From NCBI RefSeq assembly GCF_000143885.2, contig NC_018581.1, forward strand, positions 620,001 to 684,000: DNA of 64,000 nt. Reading direction: 5' to 3'. The translations under genes and the position numbers were made by a program. This DNA comes from Gordonia sp. KTR9. GTDB lineage: Bacteria; Actinomycetota; Actinomycetes; Mycobacteriales; Mycobacteriaceae. How positions within the stretch are numbered: the stretch's first letter is position 1; each line of letters starts with the position of its first letter. The notes below the pieces were generated by a model that saw nothing but the letters and a program-made list of their open reading frames with translations, did not search any database and was not told where the DNA came from. Below are positions 51,494 to 59,550 of the stretch, piece after piece.

Positions 51494-51903
51494 GGCGGCC
51501 CCTGCTCTGGCACGTCGTCCCCGACGGGGTCGGTCAGATCGTCGTCGACGAGGCCCATGAAGTCGCGTTCGGCCTGTTCGGCGAGATGTACGTACAGTCG
51601 GCCGGTCAGGTAGAGGACCGGGAACGCGAGCAGCCCCAGCACCAGCCAGATCAGGCGGATGCCGAAGACCTCGGCGTCGGCGATGCCCGGGAACAGCCAG
51701 GCGGCAACAGGTATCGCGGCCGAGACGGCGAGCAGGGCGCCACCGAGTCGGAGGGCGAGGCCGAGCTGGGCGCGCATGAGGCCCCGGACGAGCGCGTCGC
51801 CGACCTCGGTCTGTTCCTGGACCTCGACGCGGGTGCGCACCATCCGCGCCCCGCGGCGCGCGGCGAGCACCACGCGTTCGCGCTGGGGCGGGTGCTCAGC
51901 CAT
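51490..51903 (-). CDS. Small two-helix membrane protein, symporter partner
   Basis: A 137-residue protein with a basic N-terminus (ERVVLAARRGARMVRTR), two membrane helices (about 52-72 and 83-103) and an acidic C-terminal tail (MGLVDDDLTDPVGDD). It is not a recognisable DUF485 protein but occupies the same place, overlapping the SSS gene by 4 bp. It overlaps the response regulator stop by 8 bp. Inferred to be an accessory subunit of the symporter. Confidence 0.7.
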   Translation of the reverse strand: MAEHPPQRERVVLAARRGARMVRTRVEVQEQTEVGDALVRGLMRAQLGLALRLGGALLAVSAAIPVAAWLFPGIADAEVFGIRLIWLVLGLLAFPVLYLTGRLYVHLAEQAERDFMGLVDDDLTDPVGDDVPEQGPP

Positions 51904-52711
51904 CGTCTCGGCCGGCGGGGGAACGGTACTGGCGCAGCGGATCCCGGATGAGACGGTCCTTGAGTTCGCGGACCTGACGACGGCTCACCGGTAGTTCGAC
52001 GGCGTCGGACGCGCCGTTCGCGCGAACGCACACCACGGTGCCGCCGCCGACGGTGCGCAAACCGGTGACCATCGGCAACGCGACGAGGTAGGACCGGTGT
52101 ACTCGCGCGAAACCGGTCTCCTGCCAGCGGGATTCGAGGGTCGACAACGGGATGCGCACGAGGTGGGCGCCCGAGTCGGCATGCAGGCGCGCGTAATCGC
52201 CGACGGCTTCGACCCAGGAGATCGAGTCGCGTCGGACGAGCGAGGTCACGCCGCTCATCTCGACCGGGATGACGTCGTCGGAGCCGGTGCGGCGTTCCGG
52301 CCGAGCGGCCGACTGCTCGGGTTCGGGTGTGCGTCCGCGGCGCTCGAGGCTGGCGCGGACCCGCTCGACCGCCTGCGTGAGACGTTGCTCGCGAAGAGGT
52401 TTGAGCAGGTAGTCGACCGCGCCGACCTCGAACGCGTCGACGGCGCGGTCGTCGTGGGCGGTGACGAACACGATCGCCGGGGGCGAGGCGTACTTCGCCA
52501 GTACGCCGGCGAGTTCGAGTCCCGACAGGCCGGGCATGTTGATGTCGAGGAAGATCGCATCGATCCGATGGTCGTTGAGCTCGCGGAGGGCGCCGGTGGC
52601 GTCGGAGGCGGACCGGACCTCGGCGACGTCGTCCTGCCGGTTCAGCAGGTAACCGAGCTCGTCGAGAGCGGGTGGTTCGTCGTCGACCGCGAGTACCACC
52701 AATGCGGTCAT
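51896..52711 (-). CDS. LytTR-type response regulator
   Basis: A 271-residue response regulator. The receiver domain (1-120) has the acidic pair D10/D11, phospho-acceptor D56 in IFLDINMPG and K in DYLLKPL. A linker rich in Glu/Arg precedes a LytTR DNA-binding domain (about 150-255) with WVEAVGDYARLHADSGAHLVR and FARVHRSYLVAL. LytTR proteins bind direct repeats upstream of targets. GGAGG stands seven bases upstream of the ATG. Its kinase is encoded 73 bp upstream; its likely target is this operon. Confidence 0.9.
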   Translation of the reverse strand: MTALVVLAVDDEPPALDELGYLLNRQDDVAEVRSASDATGALRELNDHRIDAIFLDINMPGLSGLELAGVLAKYASPPAIVFVTAHDDRAVDAFEVGAVDYLLKPLREQRLTQAVERVRASLERRGRTPEPEQSAARPERRTGSDDVIPVEMSGVTSLVRRDSISWVEAVGDYARLHADSGAHLVRIPLSTLESRWQETGFARVHRSYLVALPMVTGLRTVGGGTVVCVRANGASDAVELPVSRRQVRELKDRLIRDPLRQYRSPAGRDDG

Positions 52712-52784
52712 GGAACACCTCCCGCCTCGACGACAGACCGCAGTTTACCGCCCTGGGGTTCGCGCACCCGCCCGAACCGGGCGT

Positions 52785-53975
52785 TCACGCCCGGATGCCC
52801 GCGCGGAACTTCGGAACGCGCATGCCCACTTTGGTGCCGGCGCCGACGGCCGTCTCGACGACGAGCCCGTAGTCGTTGCCGAAGGCGGCGCGGAGCCGGT
52901 GGTCGACATTGGTCAGGCCGACGTGCGCGCCCTCGCCGTGATCGAGGGCGTCGAGGGCACCGCTGCGCAGGAGTTCCGGTTCCATGCCCACGCCGTCGTC
53001 CTCGACCGTGATGACACAGTCGGTGCCCTCGTCGGCCGCGACGATGGTGATGGTGCCCCCGCCTTTCGACGCGAGGCCGTGCCGTACGGCGTTCTCGACG
53101 AGCGGTTGCAGCGCGAGGAACGGTACGACGACGTTCAGGACCTCGGGCGCGACATGCAGTTTGACGTCGAGAGCGTTGCCGAAACGGGCTCGTTCGAGCG
53201 TCAGGTAGCGGTCGATGTTGCGCAGTTCGTCCGCGAGCACGGTGTACTCGCCCGCGGCCCGGAAGGAGTACCGGGTGAAGTCGGCGAAGTCGAGGACGAG
53301 CTCGCGCGCGCGGTCGGGGTCGGTCCGCACGAACGAGGCGATGGTGTTCAGCGCGTTGTAGATGAAGTGCGGACTGATCTGCGCGCGCAGCGCGAGGACC
53401 TCGGCGCGGTTGAGTCGTGCGCGTGAGGCGTCGAGGTCGGCCAGTTCGATCTGACTCGACGCGTACCGCGCGACTTCGGCGATGGCGCCGAGCATTCCGG
53501 GGCCGGGCCGTCGGGTCGTGGCGACCACGAGGACCCCGACCCCGACGTCGTCGGCGAGGAGGGGCTGGGCCACGAGCGCGCGCACCGGGGACTCGGCGCC
53601 GCTGGGGTCGGTGAGCAGTACGCGCCGGAGGTCGCCCAGCGCGGAGGTCGCCGCACGGTCGGCGTGACCGAGCATCTCGTCGTCCCAGATGTCGTCGCCG
53701 TCGGGCAGATGGGCGAGGCGGCTCGGTTCACCGTCGTAGAGGGCGACCGCCTCGGCGCCGGTGAGCGTGAGCAGGTGAGGCAGTGCCTCGCGAGCGGACT
53801 CCGCCGAGAGTCCGGTACGCAGCGAGCGGGCGGCCAGGGACGCGGTGTGCAGCGCGAGATGGACCGCCCGCTCGGCCGGGGTCCGCACGACGCGCCGGGT
53901 GCGGATCAGCACCACCGCGCCGACGCACGCGAGCACCCCGAGCAGGACGAGGGCGATCGTCACCCCGCTAGACAT
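52785..53975 (-). CDS. LytS-type sensor histidine kinase
   Basis: A 396-residue histidine kinase with one N-terminal membrane helix (about 5-24), a GAF-like sensor region (about 60-180), the His_kinase box ALRAQISPHFIYNALNTI with phosphorylated H203, and an ATPase domain (PLVENAVRHGL, VEDDGVGMEPELL). This is the LytS/YpdA/BtsS kinase group but without the multi-helix sensor of BtsS. The ATG at 53975 overlaps the TetR stop by 8 bp. Partner of the LytTR regulator; signal probably a small carboxylate, from the linked transporter. Confidence 0.88.
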   Translation of the reverse strand: MSSGVTIALVLLGVLACVGAVVLIRTRRVVRTPAERAVHLALHTASLAARSLRTGLSAESAREALPHLLTLTGAEAVALYDGEPSRLAHLPDGDDIWDDEMLGHADRAATSALGDLRRVLLTDPSGAESPVRALVAQPLLADDVGVGVLVVATTRRPGPGMLGAIAEVARYASSQIELADLDASRARLNRAEVLALRAQISPHFIYNALNTIASFVRTDPDRARELVLDFADFTRYSFRAAGEYTVLADELRNIDRYLTLERARFGNALDVKLHVAPEVLNVVVPFLALQPLVENAVRHGLASKGGGTITIVAADEGTDCVITVEDDGVGMEPELLRSGALDALDHGEGAHVGLTNVDHRLRAAFGNDYGLVVETAVGAGTKVGMRVPKFRAGIRA

Positions 53976-54579
53976 CGGCGTTCCGGTCGTGGTTGTCGGG
54001 CCCGGTGAGGCTGTCTCCGTGAGGTAGCGACGATACGGCGAGATCGATGAGGGTGTGCCGGTCGGCGCGCCACTTGTCGGGCGGTAGGTGGCCGTGGGTG
54101 TCCAGGTCGGTGAGGCCGTGCGTCGTCGCGAAGAGCAACGCCGCATGGTGTCGTGCGGCGTCGGCGCCGACGATGCGGCTCACGAGGGACATCAGACCGT
54201 CCTGTGCGCGGGCGGCGGCGGGGATGGCCGGCGCGCCCGCCGGAGTCGCGAACATGAGCCGGTACAGATGTGGCCGGTCCAGTCCGAGGTCGGACAGCGC
54301 GTGCATCGCCGTCCGCACGGCGTCCTCCGGGGACAGGTCCGGGTCGGACGCGATGACCTCGAGTCCGTCGGCGACGACCGCCCACGCCTCGGCGGCGACT
54401 GCCGCCAGCAACTCGTCCTTCCCGACGAAGTGCCGGTACGCGGCGGACCGGGAAACCCCGGCGCCACTGCCGACCTCGCGCAGGGTCACCGCTTCCGGTC
54501 CGCCCTGGTCGAGCAGTGCCGACGCCGTCGCCAGCAGTGCCTGCCGGGTGTGTGCCGCGGTCTCGGCCCTCGAGGTCAT
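53968..54579 (-). CDS. TetR family transcriptional regulator
   Basis: A 203-residue TetR protein: HTH at about 31-56 (TLREVGSGAGVSRSAAYRHF) and a TetR_C_13-like C-terminal domain (DLGLDRPHLYRLMFATPAG). A -10-like TATGGT (54591-54586 on the minus strand) lies six bases before the ATG, so the mRNA is probably leaderless. Two palindromic operators lie directly upstream. Its stop overlaps the histidine kinase start by 8 bp, placing a one-component and a two-component regulator in one transcript. Confidence 0.88.
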   Translation of the reverse strand: MTSRAETAAHTRQALLATASALLDQGGPEAVTLREVGSGAGVSRSAAYRHFVGKDELLAAVAAEAWAVVADGLEVIASDPDLSPEDAVRTAMHALSDLGLDRPHLYRLMFATPAGAPAIPAAARAQDGLMSLVSRIVGADAARHHAALLFATTHGLTDLDTHGHLPPDKWRADRHTLIDLAVSSLPHGDSLTGPDNHDRNADV

Positions 54580-54585
54580 CGCCCC

Positions 54586-54643
54586 ACCATACAGTTGACA
54601 CTGTCAACCGAATAGGGTTCTCTTGAGTTGACAACGTCAACTC
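54586..54643. promoter_or_regulatory. Two TetR operators between divergent genes
   Basis: GTTGACA-C-TGTCAAC (54594-54608) and GAGTTGAC-AAC-GTCAACTC (54625-54643) are perfect palindromes sharing the core TTGAC...GTCAA. Their centres are 33 bp apart, about three helix turns. The first abuts the TetR -10 (54586-54591). Confidence 0.8.
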
Positions 54644-54660
54644 AAACGGCGGGAGCCGAC

Positions 54661-55611
54661 ATGAACCCACCCCCCACCTCCACCCCGGCCTGGACGCTGG
54701 TCATGACGGGAGCATCGCGCGGCATCGGCCTGGTCGCCGCGCGGACGATCGTGTCGACAGATCTGTCCTGTCACCTCGTCGTGCTCGCCCGCGGAGGCGG
54801 ACCCGCCGGGTTCGTGGACGGTTTCGGTGAGAACGCCGGGCGCGTCGTCGTGGTCGATGCCGATCTCGCCGATACCGCGGGCACGGCCGCCGCGGCGGCG
54901 GAGATCCGGCAGATGCTCGACGACGCGGCGCTTCCGCCGTTGCGGGGGCTGGCGTGCAACGCGGGTATCCAATACGTCGATGACCAGCAGGTCACCGTCG
55001 ACGGACTCGAGGCGACCTTCGCGGTCAACGTGCTCGCGAATCACGTGCTGATCGGTGAGCTCGGCGGGCACCTCGCGCACGGTTCCCGGATCACGATCAC
55101 GGTGAGCGACACGCACTTCGGCGACTTCCGGCACAATCTCGGCCTGGTGCCGGCACCGCGATGGACCTCTCCGGCGCGGTTGTCCCGGCCCGGCGCGTTC
55201 GGCGGCGCGAGCCCGTCTGCCGGCCGAACCGCGTACTCGACCAGCAAGCTGGCGGCGATCCATCTCGTCCACGAATGGGCACGTCACCTGCCCGACGGGA
55301 TCGAGATCGTCTCCTACAACCCGGGTTACGTGCCCGGTACGGACCTGGCCCGGGCGGCGAGCGCACCGCAGCGGTGGGCGAACAGATGGGTTGTTCCGGG
55401 TCTGACCCTCGTCAGCCCGCTGGACCGGCCCGCCGCGGCGGGCAGGCGTCTCGCGTCGGCGATTCTCGGCGTGCCACATGCGGCCACCGGTGCCTACATC
55501 GACCGTGGGCGGGTGTCCGACTCGTCAGCGGAGAGTCATGACGCCGAACGCGAACGCGACCTGTGGGATCACCTGGAGTCGCTGCGTTCGCAGACGTGCC
55601 GTCGTCAGTAG
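54661..55611 (+). CDS. Short-chain dehydrogenase/reductase
   Basis: A 316-residue SDR with NAD(P)-binding TGASRGIG (16-23), NAG (100-102) and the catalytic Y192-x-x-x-K196 in YSTSKLAA. The layout with an extended segment between 150 and 190 resembles the retinol/protochlorophyllide-type SDRs that act on lipophilic alcohols or ketones. The ATG at 54661 has GGGAG six bases upstream. Controlled probably by the divergent TetR protein through the two operators. Its stop overlaps the speE-like stop by 7 bp. Confidence 0.87.
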   Translation: MNPPPTSTPAWTLVMTGASRGIGLVAARTIVSTDLSCHLVVLARGGGPAGFVDGFGENAGRVVVVDADLADTAGTAAAAAEIRQMLDDAALPPLRGLACNAGIQYVDDQQVTVDGLEATFAVNVLANHVLIGELGGHLAHGSRITITVSDTHFGDFRHNLGLVPAPRWTSPARLSRPGAFGGASPSAGRTAYSTSKLAAIHLVHEWARHLPDGIEIVSYNPGYVPGTDLARAASAPQRWANRWVVPGLTLVSPLDRPAAAGRRLASAILGVPHAATGAYIDRGRVSDSSAESHDAERERDLWDHLESLRSQTCRRQ

Positions 55612-57191
55612 GTCGCCCACTCGCCTTGCGCGTACCGCAGGATCCTCGGGTCCATCAGGGTGGACGGCGGCACGTCCAATTGTTGTCTGTCGAGTGGGAA
55701 AACCGTTGCGGCAGAGATCTGTTCGGGGCTGAGGAATCGGAGCGGGCCGGGTGCCCGCACGGCCGGCGTGACGCGGCCGCCGGCGCCGGCCAGGTGGAAT
55801 CCCCAGTCGCCGAAGGCCGGCACGTCGACGTGATACGGGGTCGGGTCCAGTCCGGCCGCGCGCATGGTCGACGCCACGCACCAGAACGACTTCGGTGCGA
55901 AGTACGGGGACCCGGCCTGCACGACGGTCCGGCCCGTCGGGGTGAGATGTGCACGGACCATCGCGTAGAACTCGGTGGAATACAGCTTCGCGGTGGCCGA
56001 GTCGTCGGGATCGGGCATGTCGACGATGATCACGTCGAACCGTCGGTCGGTGCCGCGTAGCCAGGAGAAGGCATCGGCGGCGATCACCTCGGCTCGGGGG
56101 TCGCTCATCGCCCCCCGGTTCAATGTCGTGAGACGCTCGTCGGTCCGGGCCAGGCGGATCATCTCCGGGTCGAGTTCGACGAGCGTGACGTCGCGGGCGT
56201 CGGGATAGGTGAGCACTTCGCGGAGCGCGAGTCCGTCACCGCCGCCGAGGATCAGGACGGAGCCGCGCTCGCCGGACATCGCCGGATGAACCAGGGTCTC
56301 GTGATAGCGGTGCTCGTCGACGGAGGAGAACTGCAGGTCGCCGTTCAGGTACAGGCGGGTGTCGGCCGCTGCGCCGAACCGGTTCTCGGTGATGACGATG
56401 TCCTGATAGGCACTGCGTTCGGCGGCGACGATGGGATCCCGGTACAGGGCCTGGCGGGCGGTGATCTCGAAGCGACCGGACAGCATCAGTCCCGCGACCA
56501 GGACGGCGACGACCGCGATCGCCGACGCGGACAGGACCGCCATCTGGGTGCGCGACATCGACTTTCGGAAGATGACGAAGACGAGGAAGCACCCGGCCGC
56601 GGCGTTGACGAGTCCGACGACCAGAGCACCTCGCAACTGGCCGAACCACGGCAGCAGCAAGAACGGGAAGCACAGGCCACCGATGAGGGCGCCGATGTAG
56701 TCGACGGCGAACATGTCGGCGACCGCCGAACCGGCCTCCTGGCGTCGAATCCGTTGCAGCAGAACCATCAGCAGCGGGATCTCGGCGCCGATCAGGATAC
56801 CGAGCACGAACGCGACGAGGATGAGGGCGGGCGTGTACAGCTCCAGGTACGCGAACGCCGCGTAGAGCGCCATCACCGACAGTCCGCCGATGAGTGCGAG
56901 CAGCAGTTCGATCACCGCGAAGGCCGTGACCGACTGCGGCTGGAGGGGTTTGGCCGCGAGCGACCCGATCCCCATCGCGAAGACCATCACCGCGAGGACG
57001 ATCGACGCCTGCGTCGCGGTGTTGCCGATCAGGAACGACCCGAGCGAGACCAGGGCGAGCTCGTACACCAGGCCACACGCGGCGCAGACGAAGACGACGC
57101 CGAGCAGTCCGGCGCGGGCGAATCGCGGCCGCGTCGCCAACGTGTCCGGAGCGGTGTCGGTCGTCGCCGGACCGGGGTCGTCGACGGTCAC
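55605..57191 (-). CDS. Membrane-anchored SpeE-like aminopropyltransferase
   Basis: A 528-residue protein with a seven-helix membrane part (about 25-230) and a C-terminal spermidine synthase-like domain: LILGGGDGLALREVL (SAM-type nucleotide loop), VTLVELDPEMI, DPRAEVIAADAF, DVIIVDMPDPDDSATAKLYSTEFY. The substrate loop differs from classic SpeE (VDMPDPDDS for VDSSDPVGP), so the aminopropyl acceptor may not be putrescine. Same gene set as M. tuberculosis Rv2601 (SpeE), as I recall. GTG 57191 chosen; TTG 57194 is also possible. It is last in a conserved five-gene operon. Confidence 0.87.
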   Translation of the reverse strand: MTVDDPGPATTDTAPDTLATRPRFARAGLLGVVFVCAACGLVYELALVSLGSFLIGNTATQASIVLAVMVFAMGIGSLAAKPLQPQSVTAFAVIELLLALIGGLSVMALYAAFAYLELYTPALILVAFVLGILIGAEIPLLMVLLQRIRRQEAGSAVADMFAVDYIGALIGGLCFPFLLLPWFGQLRGALVVGLVNAAAGCFLVFVIFRKSMSRTQMAVLSASAIAVVAVLVAGLMLSGRFEITARQALYRDPIVAAERSAYQDIVITENRFGAAADTRLYLNGDLQFSSVDEHRYHETLVHPAMSGERGSVLILGGGDGLALREVLTYPDARDVTLVELDPEMIRLARTDERLTTLNRGAMSDPRAEVIAADAFSWLRGTDRRFDVIIVDMPDPDDSATAKLYSTEFYAMVRAHLTPTGRTVVQAGSPYFAPKSFWCVASTMRAAGLDPTPYHVDVPAFGDWGFHLAGAGGRVTPAVRAPGPLRFLSPEQISAATVFPLDRQQLDVPPSTLMDPRILRYAQGEWATY

Positions 57192-57219
57192 CAACGGATG
57201 GGGGAGTGTGGTGACCCGG

Positions 57220-57645
57220 TCACAGGATGGAGGCGGCGACGATGATCGACACCCCGATGTGTGCGACGCCCTGCACCCAGACCGCCGGGTGGGTCTCCGG
57301 GTGGACCAGGAGTTCGCCCAGATTCCCGGGGGTCAGCAGGTCGATGACGAGGAAGGTCACCGCCATCACGATCAGGCCGATCGCCGAGTACACCGCGGTG
57401 TAGGTGAGTCCCTCGAGGAGCCGGCCCTCGCTCGCGACGATGGCCGCGGTGACGATCACGGCGACGGCGAGCATGTTGGAGCCCACCAGGATGCCTGCGT
57501 TGCGGTTGCGCTCGGTCCACAGCTGCGAACGGAGCTTCCCGGGCGTGAGCAGGTCGAGGATGCCGAACGACAGGATCATCAGGATCACGCCGACGCCGGC
57601 GTAAGCGCCTGCCGCGTAGGCATTCTCAGCGATATCAGCGAGCAT
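57220..57645 (-). CDS. DUF350 membrane protein
   Basis: A 141-residue four-helix protein with the DUF350 internal repeat: DLLTPGKLRSQ (about 32-42) and DLLTPGNLGEL (about 103-113). The ATG at 57645 has GGAGA upstream. It lies between the DUF4247 and SpeE-like genes on the same strand. Paralogue of the DUF350 gene at 40177. Family function unknown. Confidence 0.87.
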   Translation of the reverse strand: MLADIAENAYAAGAYAGVGVILMILSFGILDLLTPGKLRSQLWTERNRNAGILVGSNMLAVAVIVTAAIVASEGRLLEGLTYTAVYSAIGLIVMAVTFLVIDLLTPGNLGELLVHPETHPAVWVQGVAHIGVSIIVAASIL

Positions 57646-57702
57646 GGTCTTCTCCGTTGGTTGATCGGACGAGTTCGATGGGACGGGCCGGTCGGACAAC
57701 GA

Positions 57703-58236
57703 TCATTTGCCGCCACCGCCGCTCCCGCCGCCGCGGTTTCCGCTGCCGCTACCCGCATAGCGGGGGGTCGGTACCCAGAACGCGCCGATGTAGGGGTGGT
57801 AGTGGTTGTAGCCCGACCGGTAGTCGCGGCTGAGCATCACCCGGGTGGTCCCGGCGGCCAGCGGGAACAGACCGACGAGGTAGTCGGGATACTGCAGGAA
57901 CTGCGTGCCGGAGATGTTGCCCGCGCCTGTGGCGCCGGTCCGCTGGTCGCTGGGACGTTCGGCGTCGCGGATGTCGGCGGCGACCTCCGCCGGGGTCCCG
58001 TTGGCGACGTAGGCGTCGACGTCGCCCTCGTCGAGCGAGGTGTCTCGCTCGTAGTTCTGGGAGATGTAGTCGCGCGCCGACCCGCCGATGCCGCCACCGC
58101 GGGCCACTCGCGCGGTGCACGCGCCGATCAGCGCGAAAACGGTGAGCACGATGATCACGCCGATGATGATGTTGCGGATCTTGTTGAGGCGGCGGCGCGG
58201 GTCCGGCTGCCGGTCGGGCGGGAACTGCTCGGTCAT
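57703..58236 (-). CDS. DUF4247 protein
   Basis: A 177-residue protein with one N-terminal membrane helix (about 22-44, NIIIGVIIVLTVFALIGACT), a Cys within it that could be a lipidation site (LIGAC), and an exported domain with YRSGYNHYHPYIGAFW. The tail is Gly/Ser-rich. Matches DUF4247, a family found almost only in this operon. The start overlaps the DUF2617 stop (ATGA). Function unknown. Confidence 0.8.
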   Translation of the reverse strand: MTEQFPPDRQPDPRRRLNKIRNIIIGVIIVLTVFALIGACTARVARGGGIGGSARDYISQNYERDTSLDEGDVDAYVANGTPAEVAADIRDAERPSDQRTGATGAGNISGTQFLQYPDYLVGLFPLAAGTTRVMLSRDYRSGYNHYHPYIGAFWVPTPRYAGSGSGNRGGGSGGGGK

Positions 58237-58781
58237 CGGCGGGCCACCGGTCCGCGATCGATTCTGCTGGAGGTGATCACGACCTCGCCGGCTTTGGGGT
58301 AGGTGTGCCACGTGTGCCAGCTGATGTCGTCGTCGGTGGACTCGGAGACGATCGCGGTGACGGCATACGGGTCGCCGGGGAAGCGACCCATCACGCATGG
58401 ATGTCCGGTCGCCAACTGCTCGGTGACGCGCGCGGCCAGCTGTTCGACGAGTGCGGCGAGATGGTCCGAGGTCACCTGTTCGACGCGGGAACTGAAGTAG
58501 TAGCCGCTCTCCTGGAAACTCTCCGGAAGTGCCGAGGTCACATCAGGCAGGCAGGCGACGGTCTCACAGATTCGTTGCACCCCGTCCTCGACGAGCACCT
58601 GATGGCTCGCGCCGAGCAATCGCACCGACACGGTGATGCCGTCGATGTCGCGGTCCTCCTGTGCCAGGGGCTCCTGCAACGGTGCGCTCAGTGAGAAGCC
58701 GAGCTGTGCCGCGCTGGTGTCGGCGAAGGCGACCGCCAGTTGTGCTGCGGGGTCGCCGGGGTGTCCGGGGTTCTCTGTCAT
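58233..58781 (-). CDS. DUF2617 protein
   Basis: A 182-residue soluble protein matching DUF2617: an N-terminal VRLLGASHQVLVEDG block and a C-terminal DDISWHTWHTYPKAGEVVITSSRID block with conserved Trp/His residues. Family function unknown; conserved with the SpeE-like enzyme. It overlaps the DUF4247 start by 4 bp. Confidence 0.82.
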   Translation of the reverse strand: MTENPGHPGDPAAQLAVAFADTSAAQLGFSLSAPLQEPLAQEDRDIDGITVSVRLLGASHQVLVEDGVQRICETVACLPDVTSALPESFQESGYYFSSRVEQVTSDHLAALVEQLAARVTEQLATGHPCVMGRFPGDPYAVTAIVSESTDDDISWHTWHTYPKAGEVVITSSRIDRGPVARR

Positions 58782-58837
58782 GCGGGTGCGATCTCCCTGC
58801 TCAGGGCGTCTCGGTCGGGTGGACGGCGGTCGGGCCG

Positions 58838-59473
58838 TCAGGGCGTCTCCGGAGCCGGGTTGCTGGGATAGATGCGATAGTCCGCCCGGGACAGCAGTTC
58901 ACCGCGGGCGCACTCCCAGCCGCTGCCGTAGTCCTCGAACGAGAGGCGGTCGTCGCCGGCCTGGTAGTCGTGGTAGGCCATCCGGCCGGAGGTCGCGAGC
59001 CCGGTCGTGCCCGCGGAGGTGAAGCGCGCCGAACCCGCCTCCTCCGACTCGTAGCGACGACCCTCGAGCTCCACGGTGTCGGGGCCGGGAGTGACGGCTG
59101 CACCGGGCAACTCGTGCCACAGCACGACCTCGAGGTCGGGATCGTCCTCGACCGAGATCCAGGCCTTGGACCCGACACCGGTGTCCAGGAAGTTCTCGGT
59201 CCAGGTGTAGCCGTCCTGGGTCAGGCGCAGCGTGCCGCGGACCGCATAGGTCTGACCGCGCAGTTCGACGAGATCGCCCGGCTTGAGATCGCGGGGATCA
59301 CCGTAGACGGAATCGTCGTCGGCCGAGGAGAAGGGATCGCCGGGCCGGTAGGTCCGCTCGCGCAGGGCGTCCTGTTCGGCCTGCCGGGCCCTGCGGTTGC
59401 CGAGGAAATTGAAGATGACGACCACCGCGATGATCGCAAGCAGCGCCACGATGATGATCAACAGGAATTCCAC
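58838..59473 (-). CDS. DUF4178 protein
   Basis: A 211-residue protein with an N-terminal membrane helix (about 2-24) and a cytoplasmic DUF4178 domain (LKPGDLVELRGQTYAVRGTL...ENFLD...WISVEDDPDLEVVLW...). First gene of the five-gene DUF4178-DUF2617-DUF4247-DUF350-speE operon. DUF4178 domains recur in polyamine- and envelope-linked operons; activity unknown. Confidence 0.83.
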   Translation of the reverse strand: MEFLLIIIVALLAIIAVVVIFNFLGNRRARQAEQDALRERTYRPGDPFSSADDDSVYGDPRDLKPGDLVELRGQTYAVRGTLRLTQDGYTWTENFLDTGVGSKAWISVEDDPDLEVVLWHELPGAAVTPGPDTVELEGRRYESEEAGSARFTSAGTTGLATSGRMAYHDYQAGDDRLSFEDYGSGWECARGELLSRADYRIYPSNPAPETP

Positions 59474-59550
59474 GGTTCAGACCCTAGCCGACCTGGCCGC
59501 CCGGGATGGCAGTCGTCGAAGGTGCGAATGACCGCGATCGCTCCTGACGC

